Positions 29,026 to 39,532 of a stretch of DNA of 64,000 nt are shown here, one piece after another. Below the pieces are notes generated by a model. That model had not been told where the DNA came from. It did not search any database and saw only the letters and a program-made list of their open reading frames with translations. The DNA lies in contig DATFUZ010000024.1 in the NCBI GenBank assembly GCA_035260545.1, forward strand, positions 46,264 to 110,263, given 5' to 3'. Every line of letters starts with the position of its first letter. Positions within the stretch are counted from its first letter, which is position 1. The position numbers were made by a program, and so were the translations under genes. The DNA comes from DATDDB01 sp035260545 (lineage in GTDB: Bacteria > Pseudomonadota > Gammaproteobacteria > Burkholderiales > Gallionellaceae).

Positions 29026-30920
29026 ATCATCCCACCGAACTCCGCAATCACCAGCGCGAAATCCACGTTTTCCAGACGCGGCTCCTGATCAGCGTGGGGT
29101 TCGTGCTGCTGCTGCTGACCGTGCTGCTGGCGCGTTTTTTTTGGCTCCAGGTGATTCGCCAGAGCCATTTCCAGACCATGGCGGAGAACAACCGCATCGC
29201 CCTGGTGCCGATCCCGCCCAACCGCGGCGAGATTCTGGACCGAAACGGTGTCGTCCTCGCGCGCAACTACGCCGGCTACACGCTGGAGATCGACCCCAAG
29301 AGAGTTGCGAATCTGGACAAAACCATCGCTGAGCTGTCCACGCTGGTCGCAATCACGCCCAAGGACAGGCGCATCTTCAACCGCCTGCTGGCGGAAAGCC
29401 ACAATTTCGTCAGCCTGCCCATACGCAACCGCCTGACCGATGAGGAAGCCGCACGTTTCGCCGGCCAGCAATACCGCTTTCCGGGCGTGCAGATCAAGGC
29501 GCGGCTGTTCCGCGAATACCCGTTCCGCGAAACTGCGTCGCACTTGATCGGATATATCGGGCGGATCAACGAGCAGGACTTGCAGCGCCTCTCCAGCAGC
29601 GGCGACGACGCGAACTACCGCGGGTCGGACTATATCGGCAAAGCCGGCATCGAGGCGCACTACGAACGGGAACTGCACGGCAAGACCGGCTTCGAGCAGG
29701 TGGAAGTGGACGCCGGCGGCCAGGGTATACGCACGCTCGCGCGCACACCGCCGGCGTCCGGATATAACCTGGTGCTGACGCTGGATGCCAAGCTGCAGGA
29801 AGTCGCGGAACACGCCTTCGGCGATTATCGCGGCGCGCTGGTCGCCATCGACCCCAACAACGGTGAAGTGCTCGCCTTCGTCAGCAAGCCGGGCTACGAT
29901 CCCAATCTGTTCGTGGACGGGATCGACAGCGAGACCTGGGATGAACTCAGCAATTCCCCCGACGTGCCGCTGAACAACCGCATTCTGCGCGGGCAGTATC
30001 CTTCCGGCTCGACCATCAAGCCATTCATGGCGCTGGCCGGGCTGTTCTACGGCGTACGCACGCCGCAGACGACCATCCACGACCCGGGCTATTTCACGCT
30101 CGCTGGCAGCCCGCATCACTATCGCGACTGGAAGGTCGGTGGCCACGGTACCGTGAACCTGTTCAAGGCCATCCAGGTTTCCTGCGACACGTACTTCTAC
30201 GGGCTCGCCACCGAGCTGGGCGTAGACCGCATCCACGCCTATCTTTCCAGATTCGGCTTCGGGCAGAAGACCGGGATAGACCTCGACGGCGAGTTGCCCG
30301 GCCTGCTGCCCTCCGAGCAATGGAAGCGGACGCGCTACCATGAAAAATGGTTCGGAGGCGACACCGTGTCCGTTGGCATCGGGCAGGGCTTTCTGCTGGT
30401 GACGCCGCTGCAGCTTGCGTACGCCACGGCGACGCTGGCCAACAATGGCCTGGCCTATCGGCCGCACCTGCTGCGGGGGCTCGAAACCGCGGGTCAGCCG
30501 GAGGAGCCGGTGCGCCAGCCGCCCCCGCTCGACCTGCACCTCGACCAGGACAATGTGGCGCTGGTAAAGCGCGCAATGGTGGCGGTAACCCACCCAGGGG
30601 GCACGGCGGTGGGGGCAAACATCGGCGCGGAGTATGAGATCGCCGGCAAGACCGGCACCGCACAGGTGATCGGTGTGAAGCAGAACGAGAAGTATGTTGC
30701 CAGCAAGGTGGCCGAGCGCAACCGCGACCATGCCTGGTTCATCGCTTTCGCGCCGGCCGACAAGCCCAGGCTCGCGCTGGCGGTGCTGGTGGAAAACGGC
30801 GGCCATGGCGGCGTCACCGCCGCCCCGATCGCGCGCAAGGTATTCGACTATTATCTGCTGCACAAGCTGTCCGAACCGCTGAAGATGCCCGCGCCGGACA
30901 AGGGAGCCCGCGATGATTAG
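29022..30920 (+). CDS. mrdA: Penicillin-binding protein 2 (elongation transpeptidase)
   Basis: PBP2 cross-links peptidoglycan during side-wall growth. The 632-residue protein has one N-terminal membrane anchor (about 22-42), a PBP dimer domain with NRGEILDRNGVVLARN, and a transpeptidase domain with the active-site SxxK in YPSGSTIKPF, the second motif region VSCDTYFYG and KTGT in IAGKTGTAQVIG. ATG 29022 overlaps the mreD stop; the open frame further upstream is a shadow in mreD. It pairs with RodA encoded next. Confidence 0.97.
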   Translation: MNHPTELRNHQREIHVFQTRLLISVGFVLLLLTVLLARFFWLQVIRQSHFQTMAENNRIALVPIPPNRGEILDRNGVVLARNYAGYTLEIDPKRVANLDKTIAELSTLVAITPKDRRIFNRLLAESHNFVSLPIRNRLTDEEAARFAGQQYRFPGVQIKARLFREYPFRETASHLIGYIGRINEQDLQRLSSSGDDANYRGSDYIGKAGIEAHYERELHGKTGFEQVEVDAGGQGIRTLARTPPASGYNLVLTLDAKLQEVAEHAFGDYRGALVAIDPNNGEVLAFVSKPGYDPNLFVDGIDSETWDELSNSPDVPLNNRILRGQYPSGSTIKPFMALAGLFYGVRTPQTTIHDPGYFTLAGSPHHYRDWKVGGHGTVNLFKAIQVSCDTYFYGLATELGVDRIHAYLSRFGFGQKTGIDLDGELPGLLPSEQWKRTRYHEKWFGGDTVSVGIGQGFLLVTPLQLAYATATLANNGLAYRPHLLRGLETAGQPEEPVRQPPPLDLHLDQDNVALVKRAMVAVTHPGGTAVGANIGAEYEIAGKTGTAQVIGVKQNEKYVASKVAERNRDHAWFIAFAPADKPRLALAVLVENGGHGGVTAAPIARKVFDYYLLHKLSEPLKMPAPDKGARDD

Positions 30921-32007
30921 GCAACTCTGGAAGAAGTTTCTGGCGCCGCTCGATCCAGTGATGATGATCGGGCTGGCGCTGCTGGTCTCCATCAGCCTGG
31001 TGGTGCTGTATAGCGCCAGCGACGCCAACCTGGCGATGGTGGGAAAACAGGGCGCCAACATCCTGCTGGCGCTGGTCGTGCTATGGCTGGTGGCCAGCAT
31101 GCCGCTGCACTACCTGCTGCGCAGCGCGGTGCCCATCTATGTGGTGTCGCTGCTGCTGCTGGTCGCGGTAGCGCTGTTCGGCGAAGTCAGCCACGGCGCG
31201 CGGCGCTGGCTGCACCTGGGCTTTGCCAACATCCAGCCCTCGGAATTGATGAAAATCGGGCTGCCGCTGATGATGGCATGGTACTTCGAAAAGCACGAGG
31301 CCACGCTCACGCTCAAGAATTACATCATTGCCGCCGTGCTGCTGGCGATACCGGTCGGGCTGATCGTGCGCCAGCCCGACCTGGGCACGGCAATCCTGAT
31401 TTCGGCCAGCGGCTTCTACGTGCTGTTTCTCGCCGGCCTGTCTTGGCGCGTGATGGGGCTGGCCCTGGTGGCGGCCCTGGCGGCGGCGAAGCCCATCTGG
31501 TCCATGCTGCACGATTACCAGAAGCAGCGGATATTGATCATGCTCGATCCGACCCAGGACATTCTGGGCAAGGGCTATCACACTTGGCAGGGCATGATCG
31601 CGGTGGGCTCGGGCGGCATCCTCGGCAAGGGCTACATGCACGGCTCGCAGACCCACCTGAACTTCCTGCCGGAACGCACCACGGATTTCATCTTCGCGGT
31701 GTTTTCCGAGGAATTTGGTTTCATCGGCGCACTGGTACTGCTGGGCCTGTACCTGTTCGTGATTGCGCGCGGCCTCGTGATCACGGCGGAAGCGTCGACC
31801 TATTTCACGCGTCTGCTCGCAGGCAGCATCACACTGACTTTTTTCACCTATGCCTTCGTGAACATGGGCATGGTCACCGGCATACTCCCGGTGGTGGGCG
31901 TGCCGTTGCCCCTGATCAGCTACGGCGGAACTTCGATGCTGACGCTGGCGCTCGGTTTCGGCATACTGATGAGCATCCATACGCACAAACAACTCGTGAA
32001 GACCTGA
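30913..32007 (+). CDS. rodA: Peptidoglycan glycosyltransferase RodA (SEDS family)
   Basis: RodA polymerises glycan strands from lipid II in the elongasome. The 364-residue membrane protein has about ten hydrophobic segments and SEDS landmarks: LGFANIQPSELMKIGLPLMM, RQPDLGTAILISASG, the FSEEFGFIG loop and GVPLPLISYGGTSML near the end. It overlaps the mrdA stop by eight bases. Confidence 0.97.
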   Translation: MIRQLWKKFLAPLDPVMMIGLALLVSISLVVLYSASDANLAMVGKQGANILLALVVLWLVASMPLHYLLRSAVPIYVVSLLLLVAVALFGEVSHGARRWLHLGFANIQPSELMKIGLPLMMAWYFEKHEATLTLKNYIIAAVLLAIPVGLIVRQPDLGTAILISASGFYVLFLAGLSWRVMGLALVAALAAAKPIWSMLHDYQKQRILIMLDPTQDILGKGYHTWQGMIAVGSGGILGKGYMHGSQTHLNFLPERTTDFIFAVFSEEFGFIGALVLLGLYLFVIARGLVITAEASTYFTRLLAGSITLTFFTYAFVNMGMVTGILPVVGVPLPLISYGGTSMLTLALGFGILMSIHTHKQLVKT

Positions 32008-32017
32008 GGACGCGGAG

Positions 32018-32986
32018 ATGAGACTACAGACCGGATTAATCCTGTGCACCGCCCTGCTGCTCGCGGCCTGCGGCACCAGCCCGCCGCGCGGCAGCGGGTC
32101 CGGGGGCTATCTGCCCGGCGACGGGCCCGGTACGGCGGATGCCGCCAGGCTGGCAGCGGTGCCGGACGCCGTGCCACGCGAAGAGCCGCTGCATCGCTAT
32201 GCCAACCGGCCCTACGACGCGCTGGGCGTGCACTATGTACCGATGGCCGCACCCGGCAACTACCGGCAACGCGGCATCGCCTCGTGGTACGGCAAGAAGT
32301 TCCACGGCCAGCGCACGTCCAGCGGCGAGGTGTACGACATGTATGGCATGACCGCGGCCTCGAAGATCCTGCCCATCCCCAGCTATGCCCGCGTAACCAA
32401 TCTTGCCAACGGCCGCTCGGTGATCGTCCGGGTGAACGACCGTGGGCCGTTCGTGGCGGACCGCATCATGGATCTATCGTACGCCGCGGCCTACAAACTG
32501 GGCATGCTGACCGCGGGCAAGGCGGAAGTCGAGGTGCAGAGCCTGGTGCCGGGGCAGGACGTGCCTGCCGCGCATCCATTGGCGGCGGATACGGTGAGCG
32601 TCGAGTCCCTGCCGCCCGCGCTGCATGCGGCGTCCGCACCCGCGCCAGTGGGGCAATTGGCTGAGTCGGCGCAGTTGGCGTCCGCCCGGCCCCCCGCGCC
32701 GGTGCAGCCAGCCGCCCCGGTGCAAGCCCGGGCGGAGAACGCAGGATATGGCAGGACCGGGGTGTTTCTGCAATTGGGATCCTTCCGCTCCACGCGTGGC
32801 GCGGAGCAATTCCTGGCGCGGATGCGCAGCAGACTCAGCGACGTGGGCAAGGGACTCAGCCTGTTGCGCAGCGGCGGCCTGACGCGCGTCCACCTCGGAC
32901 CCTACCGCAGCGAGAACGAGGCACGCGCCGCGGCGGACGCGCTGACCTCGCGCCTGGGTTTCAAGCCGTTTGTGAGTACGCGCTGA
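32018..32986 (+). CDS. rlpA: RlpA septal/peptidoglycan lipoprotein (DPBB + SPOR)
   Basis: RlpA-type lipoproteins are outer-membrane lytic transglycosylases or their relatives that act on denuded glycan. The 322-residue product has a lipobox (LLLAACGTS), a double-psi beta-barrel domain (about 85-175; RGIASWYGKKFHGQRTSSGE and VRVNDRGPFVADRIMDLSYA), an Ala/Pro-rich linker, and a C-terminal SPOR domain (about 247-320; GVFLQLGSFRSTRGAEQF) that binds denuded septal glycan. Eleven bases follow the rodA stop, completing the cell-wall operon. Confidence 0.94.
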   Translation: MRLQTGLILCTALLLAACGTSPPRGSGSGGYLPGDGPGTADAARLAAVPDAVPREEPLHRYANRPYDALGVHYVPMAAPGNYRQRGIASWYGKKFHGQRTSSGEVYDMYGMTAASKILPIPSYARVTNLANGRSVIVRVNDRGPFVADRIMDLSYAAAYKLGMLTAGKAEVEVQSLVPGQDVPAAHPLAADTVSVESLPPALHAASAPAPVGQLAESAQLASARPPAPVQPAAPVQARAENAGYGRTGVFLQLGSFRSTRGAEQFLARMRSRLSDVGKGLSLLRSGGLTRVHLGPYRSENEARAAADALTSRLGFKPFVSTR

Positions 32987-33115
32987 GGCGGCATATAATG
33001 GCCGCGCCAGGGGAGAGTTGACTTTGGCTGGCTGGGACAGCGCGGATGCCAAGTTGGGCCCGCAATTACGACAAAAAGTCCCGGTGCAGCGTTTCAGCAG
33101 ATAAAGGGGGTAGCG

Positions 33116-34123
33116 ATGTTTTGCACAAATTGTGGCGCGGCCAATCCGGACGACGCGCAGTTCTGCACGGCCTGCAAAAAGCCGTTGAATGCCGTGTGGC
33201 AGTCGCCCAGAAGCGAGCTGGTTTCCGCCGCGGGCGGCGAGGAAGAAATCGTCTACGCCGGTTTCTGGGAGCGTTTTGCGGCGTTGATTCTGGACAGCCT
33301 CTTGCTGTTCATCGGCTGGGTGGGCCTGGCTTTCCTGCTCGGCATCGTCATCGGCGTTGCCAGCTTCAGCAGAAATCCCGGGGAACTGCAAAAGCTCATG
33401 CCTGTAGGCATAATCGGATTCTACGGGGTGATATTTCTGCTGTTCGGGGCCTATTTCGTGCTGATGGAGTCCGGCGAGCGCGGCGCGACGCTGGGCAAGC
33501 GGGCGCTCAAGCTGCGGGTTGTCGACGGCAACGGGCAGCGCATCAGCAAGGGACGCGCGCTGGGGCGCTTCTTTGCCCACTTCCTGTCGGGCATCACGCT
33601 CTACATTGGCTACCTGATCCAGCCTTTCACCGAGCGCAAGCAGGCGCTGCACGATATGGTGGCAGGTACGCTGGTGGTCAAGACGGACAAAAGCAGCAAC
33701 AGCATGGTGCTCGTGCTCTCGATCATCGGCGGCCTTGTCGCCGTTTCCGCCGGCATCGGCGTGCTGGCCGCTGTGACGATACCCGCCTATCAGGGATATG
33801 TCGTCAGGGCGAAGCTGGTCAAGGCCGAGGTCGTTGGCCGGATGGCGGCCCATGCGGTGCAAGACTATGCGGCGAAGACGGGCAAAGTCCCGGCAAGCCT
33901 CAGCGAAACCGGCGTCCAGCTTCCCGCGTTGCCCGGTGCATCTGCGATAAATGTGAGTCCCGACAGCGGCGAAGTCCAGGTCGTGCTCAACAGCAGCGTG
34001 GGCGCGAGGATCGCCGGGAAGGCGCTGGTATTCGATCCATCGCGCGGCTCGAATGGGCAGATCGTATGGAAGTGCAGCGGCCCCGGCATCCCGTCCCGGA
34101 TGCTGCCGCCCGATTGCCGCTGA
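33116..34123 (+). CDS. Zinc-ribbon / RDD membrane / pilin-like fusion protein
   Basis: Three parts are visible in 335 residues. Residues 1-24 form a zinc ribbon (CTNCGAANPDDAQFCTACKK). Residues about 48-185 form an RDD domain with several membrane segments (FWERFAALILDSLLLFIG, GATLGKRALKLRVVDGNG). Residues about 195-335 are a membrane helix with a type IV pilin-like stretch (GVLAAVTIPAYQGYVVRAK) and a soluble tail. AAAGGGGGT precedes the ATG. Zinc-ribbon-RDD proteins are common but of unknown function; the pilin-like end is unusual. No prepilin peptidase site is present, so it is not a processed pilin. Confidence 0.75.
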   Translation: MFCTNCGAANPDDAQFCTACKKPLNAVWQSPRSELVSAAGGEEEIVYAGFWERFAALILDSLLLFIGWVGLAFLLGIVIGVASFSRNPGELQKLMPVGIIGFYGVIFLLFGAYFVLMESGERGATLGKRALKLRVVDGNGQRISKGRALGRFFAHFLSGITLYIGYLIQPFTERKQALHDMVAGTLVVKTDKSSNSMVLVLSIIGGLVAVSAGIGVLAAVTIPAYQGYVVRAKLVKAEVVGRMAAHAVQDYAAKTGKVPASLSETGVQLPALPGASAINVSPDSGEVQVVLNSSVGARIAGKALVFDPSRGSNGQIVWKCSGPGIPSRMLPPDCR

Positions 34124-34149
34124 CCCCGGCCGGTTAGGTGCTCCCGCTT

Positions 34150-34167
34150 GGGCAGCCTAGGCTGCCC
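34150..34167. terminator. Perfect palindrome between convergent genes
   Basis: GGGCAGCCTAGGCTGCCC is an 18-base perfect dyad that includes the TAG stop of prmC. It lies 26 bases past the RDD gene stop. It may serve as a two-way terminator, though T-runs are absent. Confidence 0.4.
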
Positions 34168-35011
34168 GACCGCCGCTCACCCGGTCCGCCCCTGCAAGAT
34201 CAGGCGCTGTCAACACCGCTTCCATCCCTTGCCGGTTCAGTATTTCCCGCACCGCCGGTCCCTGGTCGTAACCGTGCTCCAGCAGCAGCCAGCCGCCGTG
34301 TGCCAGGTGCGCGCGGGCGCCGGCCGCAATGCGGCGGATGTCGTCCAGCCCGTCTGCGCCGGAAGCCAGGGCAGAGACCGGTTCGAAGCGCAGATCGCCC
34401 TGGTTCAGGTGCGGGTCGCCCGCCACAACGTAGGGCGGGTTGGAGACAATGAGTTCGAAATGCTCGTCCACCAGCGGCGCATACCAGTTGCCGTGCAGGA
34501 AGCGCACATTTCCAATCTGCAGCCGCGCCGCGTTCTCGCGTGCCACCTTCAACGCAGCCGCCGAGGCATCCACCGCGACCACTTCGATCTTGGGACGCGC
34601 ATGCGCGATGGACAGGGCGATTGCGCCGCTGCCCGCACCGAGGTCGAGCACGCGGCAGGTTGCGGCCGGCACGATGCGTTCCAGCGCCAGTTCCACAAGC
34701 AGCTCGGTTTCGGGGCGCGGAATCAGCGTGGCGGGCGTCACCTTGAGTGTCAGCCCATAGAATTCACGTTCTCCCAGGATGTAGGCAACGGGCTCGCCGC
34801 CAAGGCGGCGCGCAAGCAGCGCAGCGTAGATGGCGTATCGATCCGGATCGGGCGCTTCGTCGCCATGTGCCAGCAGCCAGGCGCGTGGATTCTTTAGCGC
34901 ATGTTGCAGCAGGTACTGCGCCTCCAGACGGGCGCTTGCGGAATCGAGCTGCAGCGCCGCGGCCAGCCTTGCGGCATCCTCGCTCAATAGTTGCTGTATG
35001 GTGCTCGGCAT
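34157..35011 (-). CDS. prmC: Peptide chain release factor N5-glutamine methyltransferase PrmC
   Basis: PrmC methylates the glutamine of the GGQ motif in release factors RF1 and RF2. The 284-residue protein has an N-terminal helical domain, the SAM-binding motif VLDLGAGSGAIALSIA and the catalytic NPPY in IVSNPPYVVAGD. It follows prfA, its substrate gene, on the same strand with a 128-base gap in which I see nothing else. Confidence 0.95.
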   Translation of the reverse strand: MPSTIQQLLSEDAARLAAALQLDSASARLEAQYLLQHALKNPRAWLLAHGDEAPDPDRYAIYAALLARRLGGEPVAYILGEREFYGLTLKVTPATLIPRPETELLVELALERIVPAATCRVLDLGAGSGAIALSIAHARPKIEVVAVDASAAALKVARENAARLQIGNVRFLHGNWYAPLVDEHFELIVSNPPYVVAGDPHLNQGDLRFEPVSALASGADGLDDIRRIAAGARAHLAHGGWLLLEHGYDQGPAVREILNRQGMEAVLTAPDLAGADRVSGGRAA

Positions 35012-35139
35012 ACGGTTATTCCAGCCCGATTTGGAAAGTGAGACAAGGCGGCAACAAGCGAGCGACGATGATAGTGCAAGACACAGCGGGGAGCGAGCGC
35101 GGGGGCCGACGCAGCATCACCGGTGAAACGGGGCGGAAA

Positions 35140-36218
<1,079 letters not shown>

Positions 36219-36222
<4 letters not shown>

Positions 36223-37472
36223 TCGGGAGTATGCAGGTGGTACAGGCGCTGGATGGCGTCGAGCAGCTCGCTGCGCTCGTCGGCCTGCATCTGGTTCAGG
36301 GCATGGGTGGGCGCGTGCAGGAATTTGTTGGTCAGGCCGTTGGAAAGCGCTTCCAGCACCTTCTCGGCGGGCTCGCCCCGGGCCAGCAGGCGCAGGGCTT
36401 TTTCCAGTTCGTTGCGGCGCTGGCGGTCGGCCTGGTCGCGCAGGGCGCGGATGGTGGGCACGGCCTCGCGCGACTGCAGCCAGTGCACGAAATTCGACAC
36501 GCCGGCGTCGATGATGACTTCCGCCTGCTTCACCGCGTTCTGGCGCGCGTCCAGACCGTCGCGCACCACTTCGCCGAGATCGTCCACGGTGTAGAGGAAA
36601 ACGTCGTTCAGCTCGGCCACTTCCGCCTCCACGTCGCGCGGCACGGCGAGATCCACCACGAACAGCGGGCGGTGCTTGCGCGCCTTGAGCGCGCGCTCCA
36701 GCATACCTTTGCCCAGGATGGGCAGGGGGCTGGCGGTGCAGGTCACGATGATATCGTGGTGCGCAAGCTGGTCGGGCAGCTCGGCCAGGGTGAGCGCGTT
36801 GCCGTTGATGCGCCGCGCCAGCACCTGGGCGCGCTCCAGCGTGCGGTTGGCCACGGTGATCTGCTTCGGGTTCTTGGCGGCGAAATGCACGGCGTTGAGC
36901 TCTATCATCTCGCCCGCGCCGATGAACAGCACGTTCTGCTCGGCGATGCTGGGGAAAATGCGCTCGGACAGCTTGACCGCGGCAGCGGCCATGGAAACCA
37001 GGTTCGCCCCGATCTCGGTCTGCGACCGTACATCCTTGGCCACCGAGAACGTGCGCTGAAACAGTTTGTGCAGCATGAACCCCAGGGTGCCTGCCTGCTC
37101 GGCGCTGCGCACGGCCTGCTTCATCTGCCCCAGAATCTGCGGCTCGCCCAGCACCATGGAATCCAGACCGCTGGCTACGCGGAAGGCGTGCTTCACCGCC
37201 TGTTCGCGCGGCAGCACGTACAGGTAGGGCTCGATGTCGGTGCGATCCATCTTGTGGTAGCCAGCCAGCCAGTGGATTGCCTGCTCGGCTTCCGCCGAGC
37301 TGCAATACACCTCGGTGCGATTGCAGGTGGACAGGATGGTCGCTTCCTTCGCCGCACCATGATCCACCAGGTCGCGCAGCGCCGGCTCCATGGCCTCCGC
37401 ATTGAATGCGATCTGCTCGCGCACGTTCAGCGGAGCGGTCTGATGGTTGATGCCAAAAGCGAATAACTGCAT
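36219..37472 (-). CDS. hemA: Glutamyl-tRNA reductase
   Basis: HemA reduces glutamyl-tRNA to glutamate-1-semialdehyde, the first committed step of tetrapyrrole synthesis. The 417-residue protein shows the start MQLFAFGINHQTAPLNVRE, the catalytic cysteine in STCNRTEVYC, and the NADPH-binding region FIGAGEMIELNAVHFA. ATG 37472 is preferred over an in-frame TTG at 37484. The order hemA-prfA-prmC is widely conserved in proteobacteria. Confidence 0.96.
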
Positions 37473-37547
37473 GTTTCCAGACAAATTAACTCAAATATGT
37501 CCAACCGGGGCGTAAATTATAGTTCCAAAGGGGCAGGAATACTATAT

Positions 37548-38927
37548 CTATCGGGAATGACCCCCAACCACGCCTGACAGCCCCTGTGGGGCGGCTTTTT
37601 CATTCCATGGCGCGACCTTGAACAGCAGCAGCATACCCGGCAGGGCCAGCGTCGTGCACAGCAAAAAGAATCCCGTCCATCCCAGGGCCTCCACCAGCCA
37701 GCCGGTCGTTGCATTGATGAAGGTGCGCGGTACCGCCTCCAGGCTGGTGAACAGCGCGAGCTGGGTGGCGGTGTAGGCGGGGTTGGTGGTGCGCGCCACG
37801 TAGGCGACGAAGGCTGCGGTGCCCAGGCCCACGCCCAGGGCCTCGAAGCCGACGACCAGCCCGAGCTGGACCAGTTCCGCCGTCCCCATGTGGTCGCGGT
37901 GGCCGTGATGCGCGAGCCAGGCAAAGCCCAGGATGGACAGTACCTGCACCACCCCGAACAGCCACAGGGCGCGGTTGATGCCGATGCGCAGCATCCACAA
38001 ACCACCGGCGATACCGCCGATTAGCGCCATCGAAAGACCGGCATATTTCGCGACCAAGCCGATCTCGGTGAGGCTGTAACCCATTTTGAGGTAGAAGGGC
38101 GTGGCCAGCGCAGTACACATGCTGTCGCCCAGCTTGTAGAGGAAAATGAAGGCCAGCACCAGCAGGGCATTACGCCAGCCGTTGCGGGTGAAGAATTCGT
38201 GGAAGGGCTCGATCACCGCCTGCCTGAGAGTACGCGGTGGCGCGGCCCGGTGCGGCTCGCTCACCAGCAGAGTCATGGCGATACCGGGCAGCATGAAAAG
38301 CGCGGTGATGGTGAACACATAGCCCCAGTCCAGGTGATCCGCGAGTATGAAGGCAAGCGAACCGGGCACCAGGCTGGAGAAACGGTATGCCGTCACGTGC
38401 ACCGAGTTGCCCAAGCCCAGTTCGGCATCACTCAGCAGTTCGCGGCGGTAGGCGTCGAGTGCGATGTCCTGGGTCGCGGAGAGCAGGGCGATCGTGAAAT
38501 ACATCAGGGTGACCGGTTGCAGGACGAACGCAGACAGCGAGGCCAGGTCAAATACCGGGATATGCAGCAGCCCGGACAAGAACGGCTCCCATACCACCTT
38601 GGGCGGGACGAGATGGCCTATCGGCAAATGGCCGCAGACGCCGATGGCGACCAGCAGGCCGATCTGGGTGGCGAGCATCCAGCCGCGGCGGCGGCCCAGA
38701 CCCGGCAGGGCAAAGCGATCCAGCAGCGGCGACCACAGGAATTTCCAGGTGTAGGGGAAAGCAAACACTCCCAGCGCGGCGATACTGACGAGGTCCACAT
38801 GGTTCTTCGTCAGCCAGGCCTGCACCAGGCTGAGCAGCAGGAACAGCGGCATGCCGGAGGAGAACCCGGTGAACACGCAGATCAGCATGTTCCGGCTGAA
38901 TAGCTGCCGCCACACCCCCCGGGTCAT
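37548..38927 (-). CDS. ampG: AmpG-type muropeptide MFS permease
   Basis: AmpG imports GlcNAc-anhydro-muropeptides for cell-wall recycling. The 459-residue protein has 12-14 membrane segments and the AmpG landmarks FTGFSSGMPLFLLLSLVQAW, FAFPYTWKFLWSPLLDRF, SATQDIALDAYRRELL and VAYVARTTNPAYTATQLAL. It overlaps the metW stop (ATGA) and therefore belongs to the metX-metW transcript, an uncommon partnership. Confidence 0.92.
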   Translation of the reverse strand: MTRGVWRQLFSRNMLICVFTGFSSGMPLFLLLSLVQAWLTKNHVDLVSIAALGVFAFPYTWKFLWSPLLDRFALPGLGRRRGWMLATQIGLLVAIGVCGHLPIGHLVPPKVVWEPFLSGLLHIPVFDLASLSAFVLQPVTLMYFTIALLSATQDIALDAYRRELLSDAELGLGNSVHVTAYRFSSLVPGSLAFILADHLDWGYVFTITALFMLPGIAMTLLVSEPHRAAPPRTLRQAVIEPFHEFFTRNGWRNALLVLAFIFLYKLGDSMCTALATPFYLKMGYSLTEIGLVAKYAGLSMALIGGIAGGLWMLRIGINRALWLFGVVQVLSILGFAWLAHHGHRDHMGTAELVQLGLVVGFEALGVGLGTAAFVAYVARTTNPAYTATQLALFTSLEAVPRTFINATTGWLVEALGWTGFFLLCTTLALPGMLLLFKVAPWNEKAAPQGLSGVVGGHSR

Positions 38928-39532
38928 GCGCGGCGGAAGCGGTATGCCGCCATGCCGCCCAGCAGATTGGGCAGCAGGCTGACCTCACGGCCATGAGTCA
39001 TCACGCGGCGGTCGAGGATACGCACCTGGTGCCGGGCGCAGAACGCCTCGAAGTCGTGCAGGGTGCAGAGGTGGACGTTGGGCGTGTCGTACCACTGGTA
39101 GGGCAGGTCTTCGGACACCGGCATGTTGCCCTTGAAAATCTGCAGGCGATTGCGCCAGTAACCGAAATTGGGGAAGCTGACGATGCCCTCGCGCCCCACG
39201 CGCAGCATCTCGCGCACCAGCGCCTCGGTGTAGCGCGTGGCCTGCAGGGTCTGCGACAGGATGACGAAGTCGAAGGACTGGGTCTCGAAGCCGGAAAGGC
39301 CGGAATCGAAGTCGCCCTGGATCACGTTCACGCCGTTGCGCAGCGCGGCAACGATGTTTTCGTCGCTGATCTCCACGCCATAGCCGCGCACCTTGCGCGT
39401 CTCCGTCAGGTAGCGCAGCAGGCTGCCGTCGGCGCAGCCGAGATCGAGCACGGCCGCACCCTCGGGTATCCAGGCGGCGATGGCGGCAAAGTCGGGGCGG
39501 TTGGCGGCGAGAATTTCCGGATCGTGGTTCAT
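38924..39532 (-). CDS. metW: Methionine biosynthesis protein MetW
   Basis: MetW is a methyltransferase-like partner of MetX needed for methionine synthesis in many proteobacteria. The 202-residue protein has the nucleotide-binding glycine motif AVLDLGCADGSLLRYL and the MetW segments GVNVIQGDFDSGL and VSFPNFGYWRNRLQIF. It overlaps metX upstream and ampG downstream, each by four bases. Confidence 0.95.
   Translation of the reverse strand: MNHDPEILAANRPDFAAIAAWIPEGAAVLDLGCADGSLLRYLTETRKVRGYGVEISDENIVAALRNGVNVIQGDFDSGLSGFETQSFDFVILSQTLQATRYTEALVREMLRVGREGIVSFPNFGYWRNRLQIFKGNMPVSEDLPYQWYDTPNVHLCTLHDFEAFCARHQVRILDRRVMTHGREVSLLPNLLGGMAAYRFRRA

Noticed and set aside
36223..37305. Upstream extension of the prfA frame through hemA
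   Set aside because: A basic Ala/Arg-rich shadow of hemA; RF1 starts at 36222.
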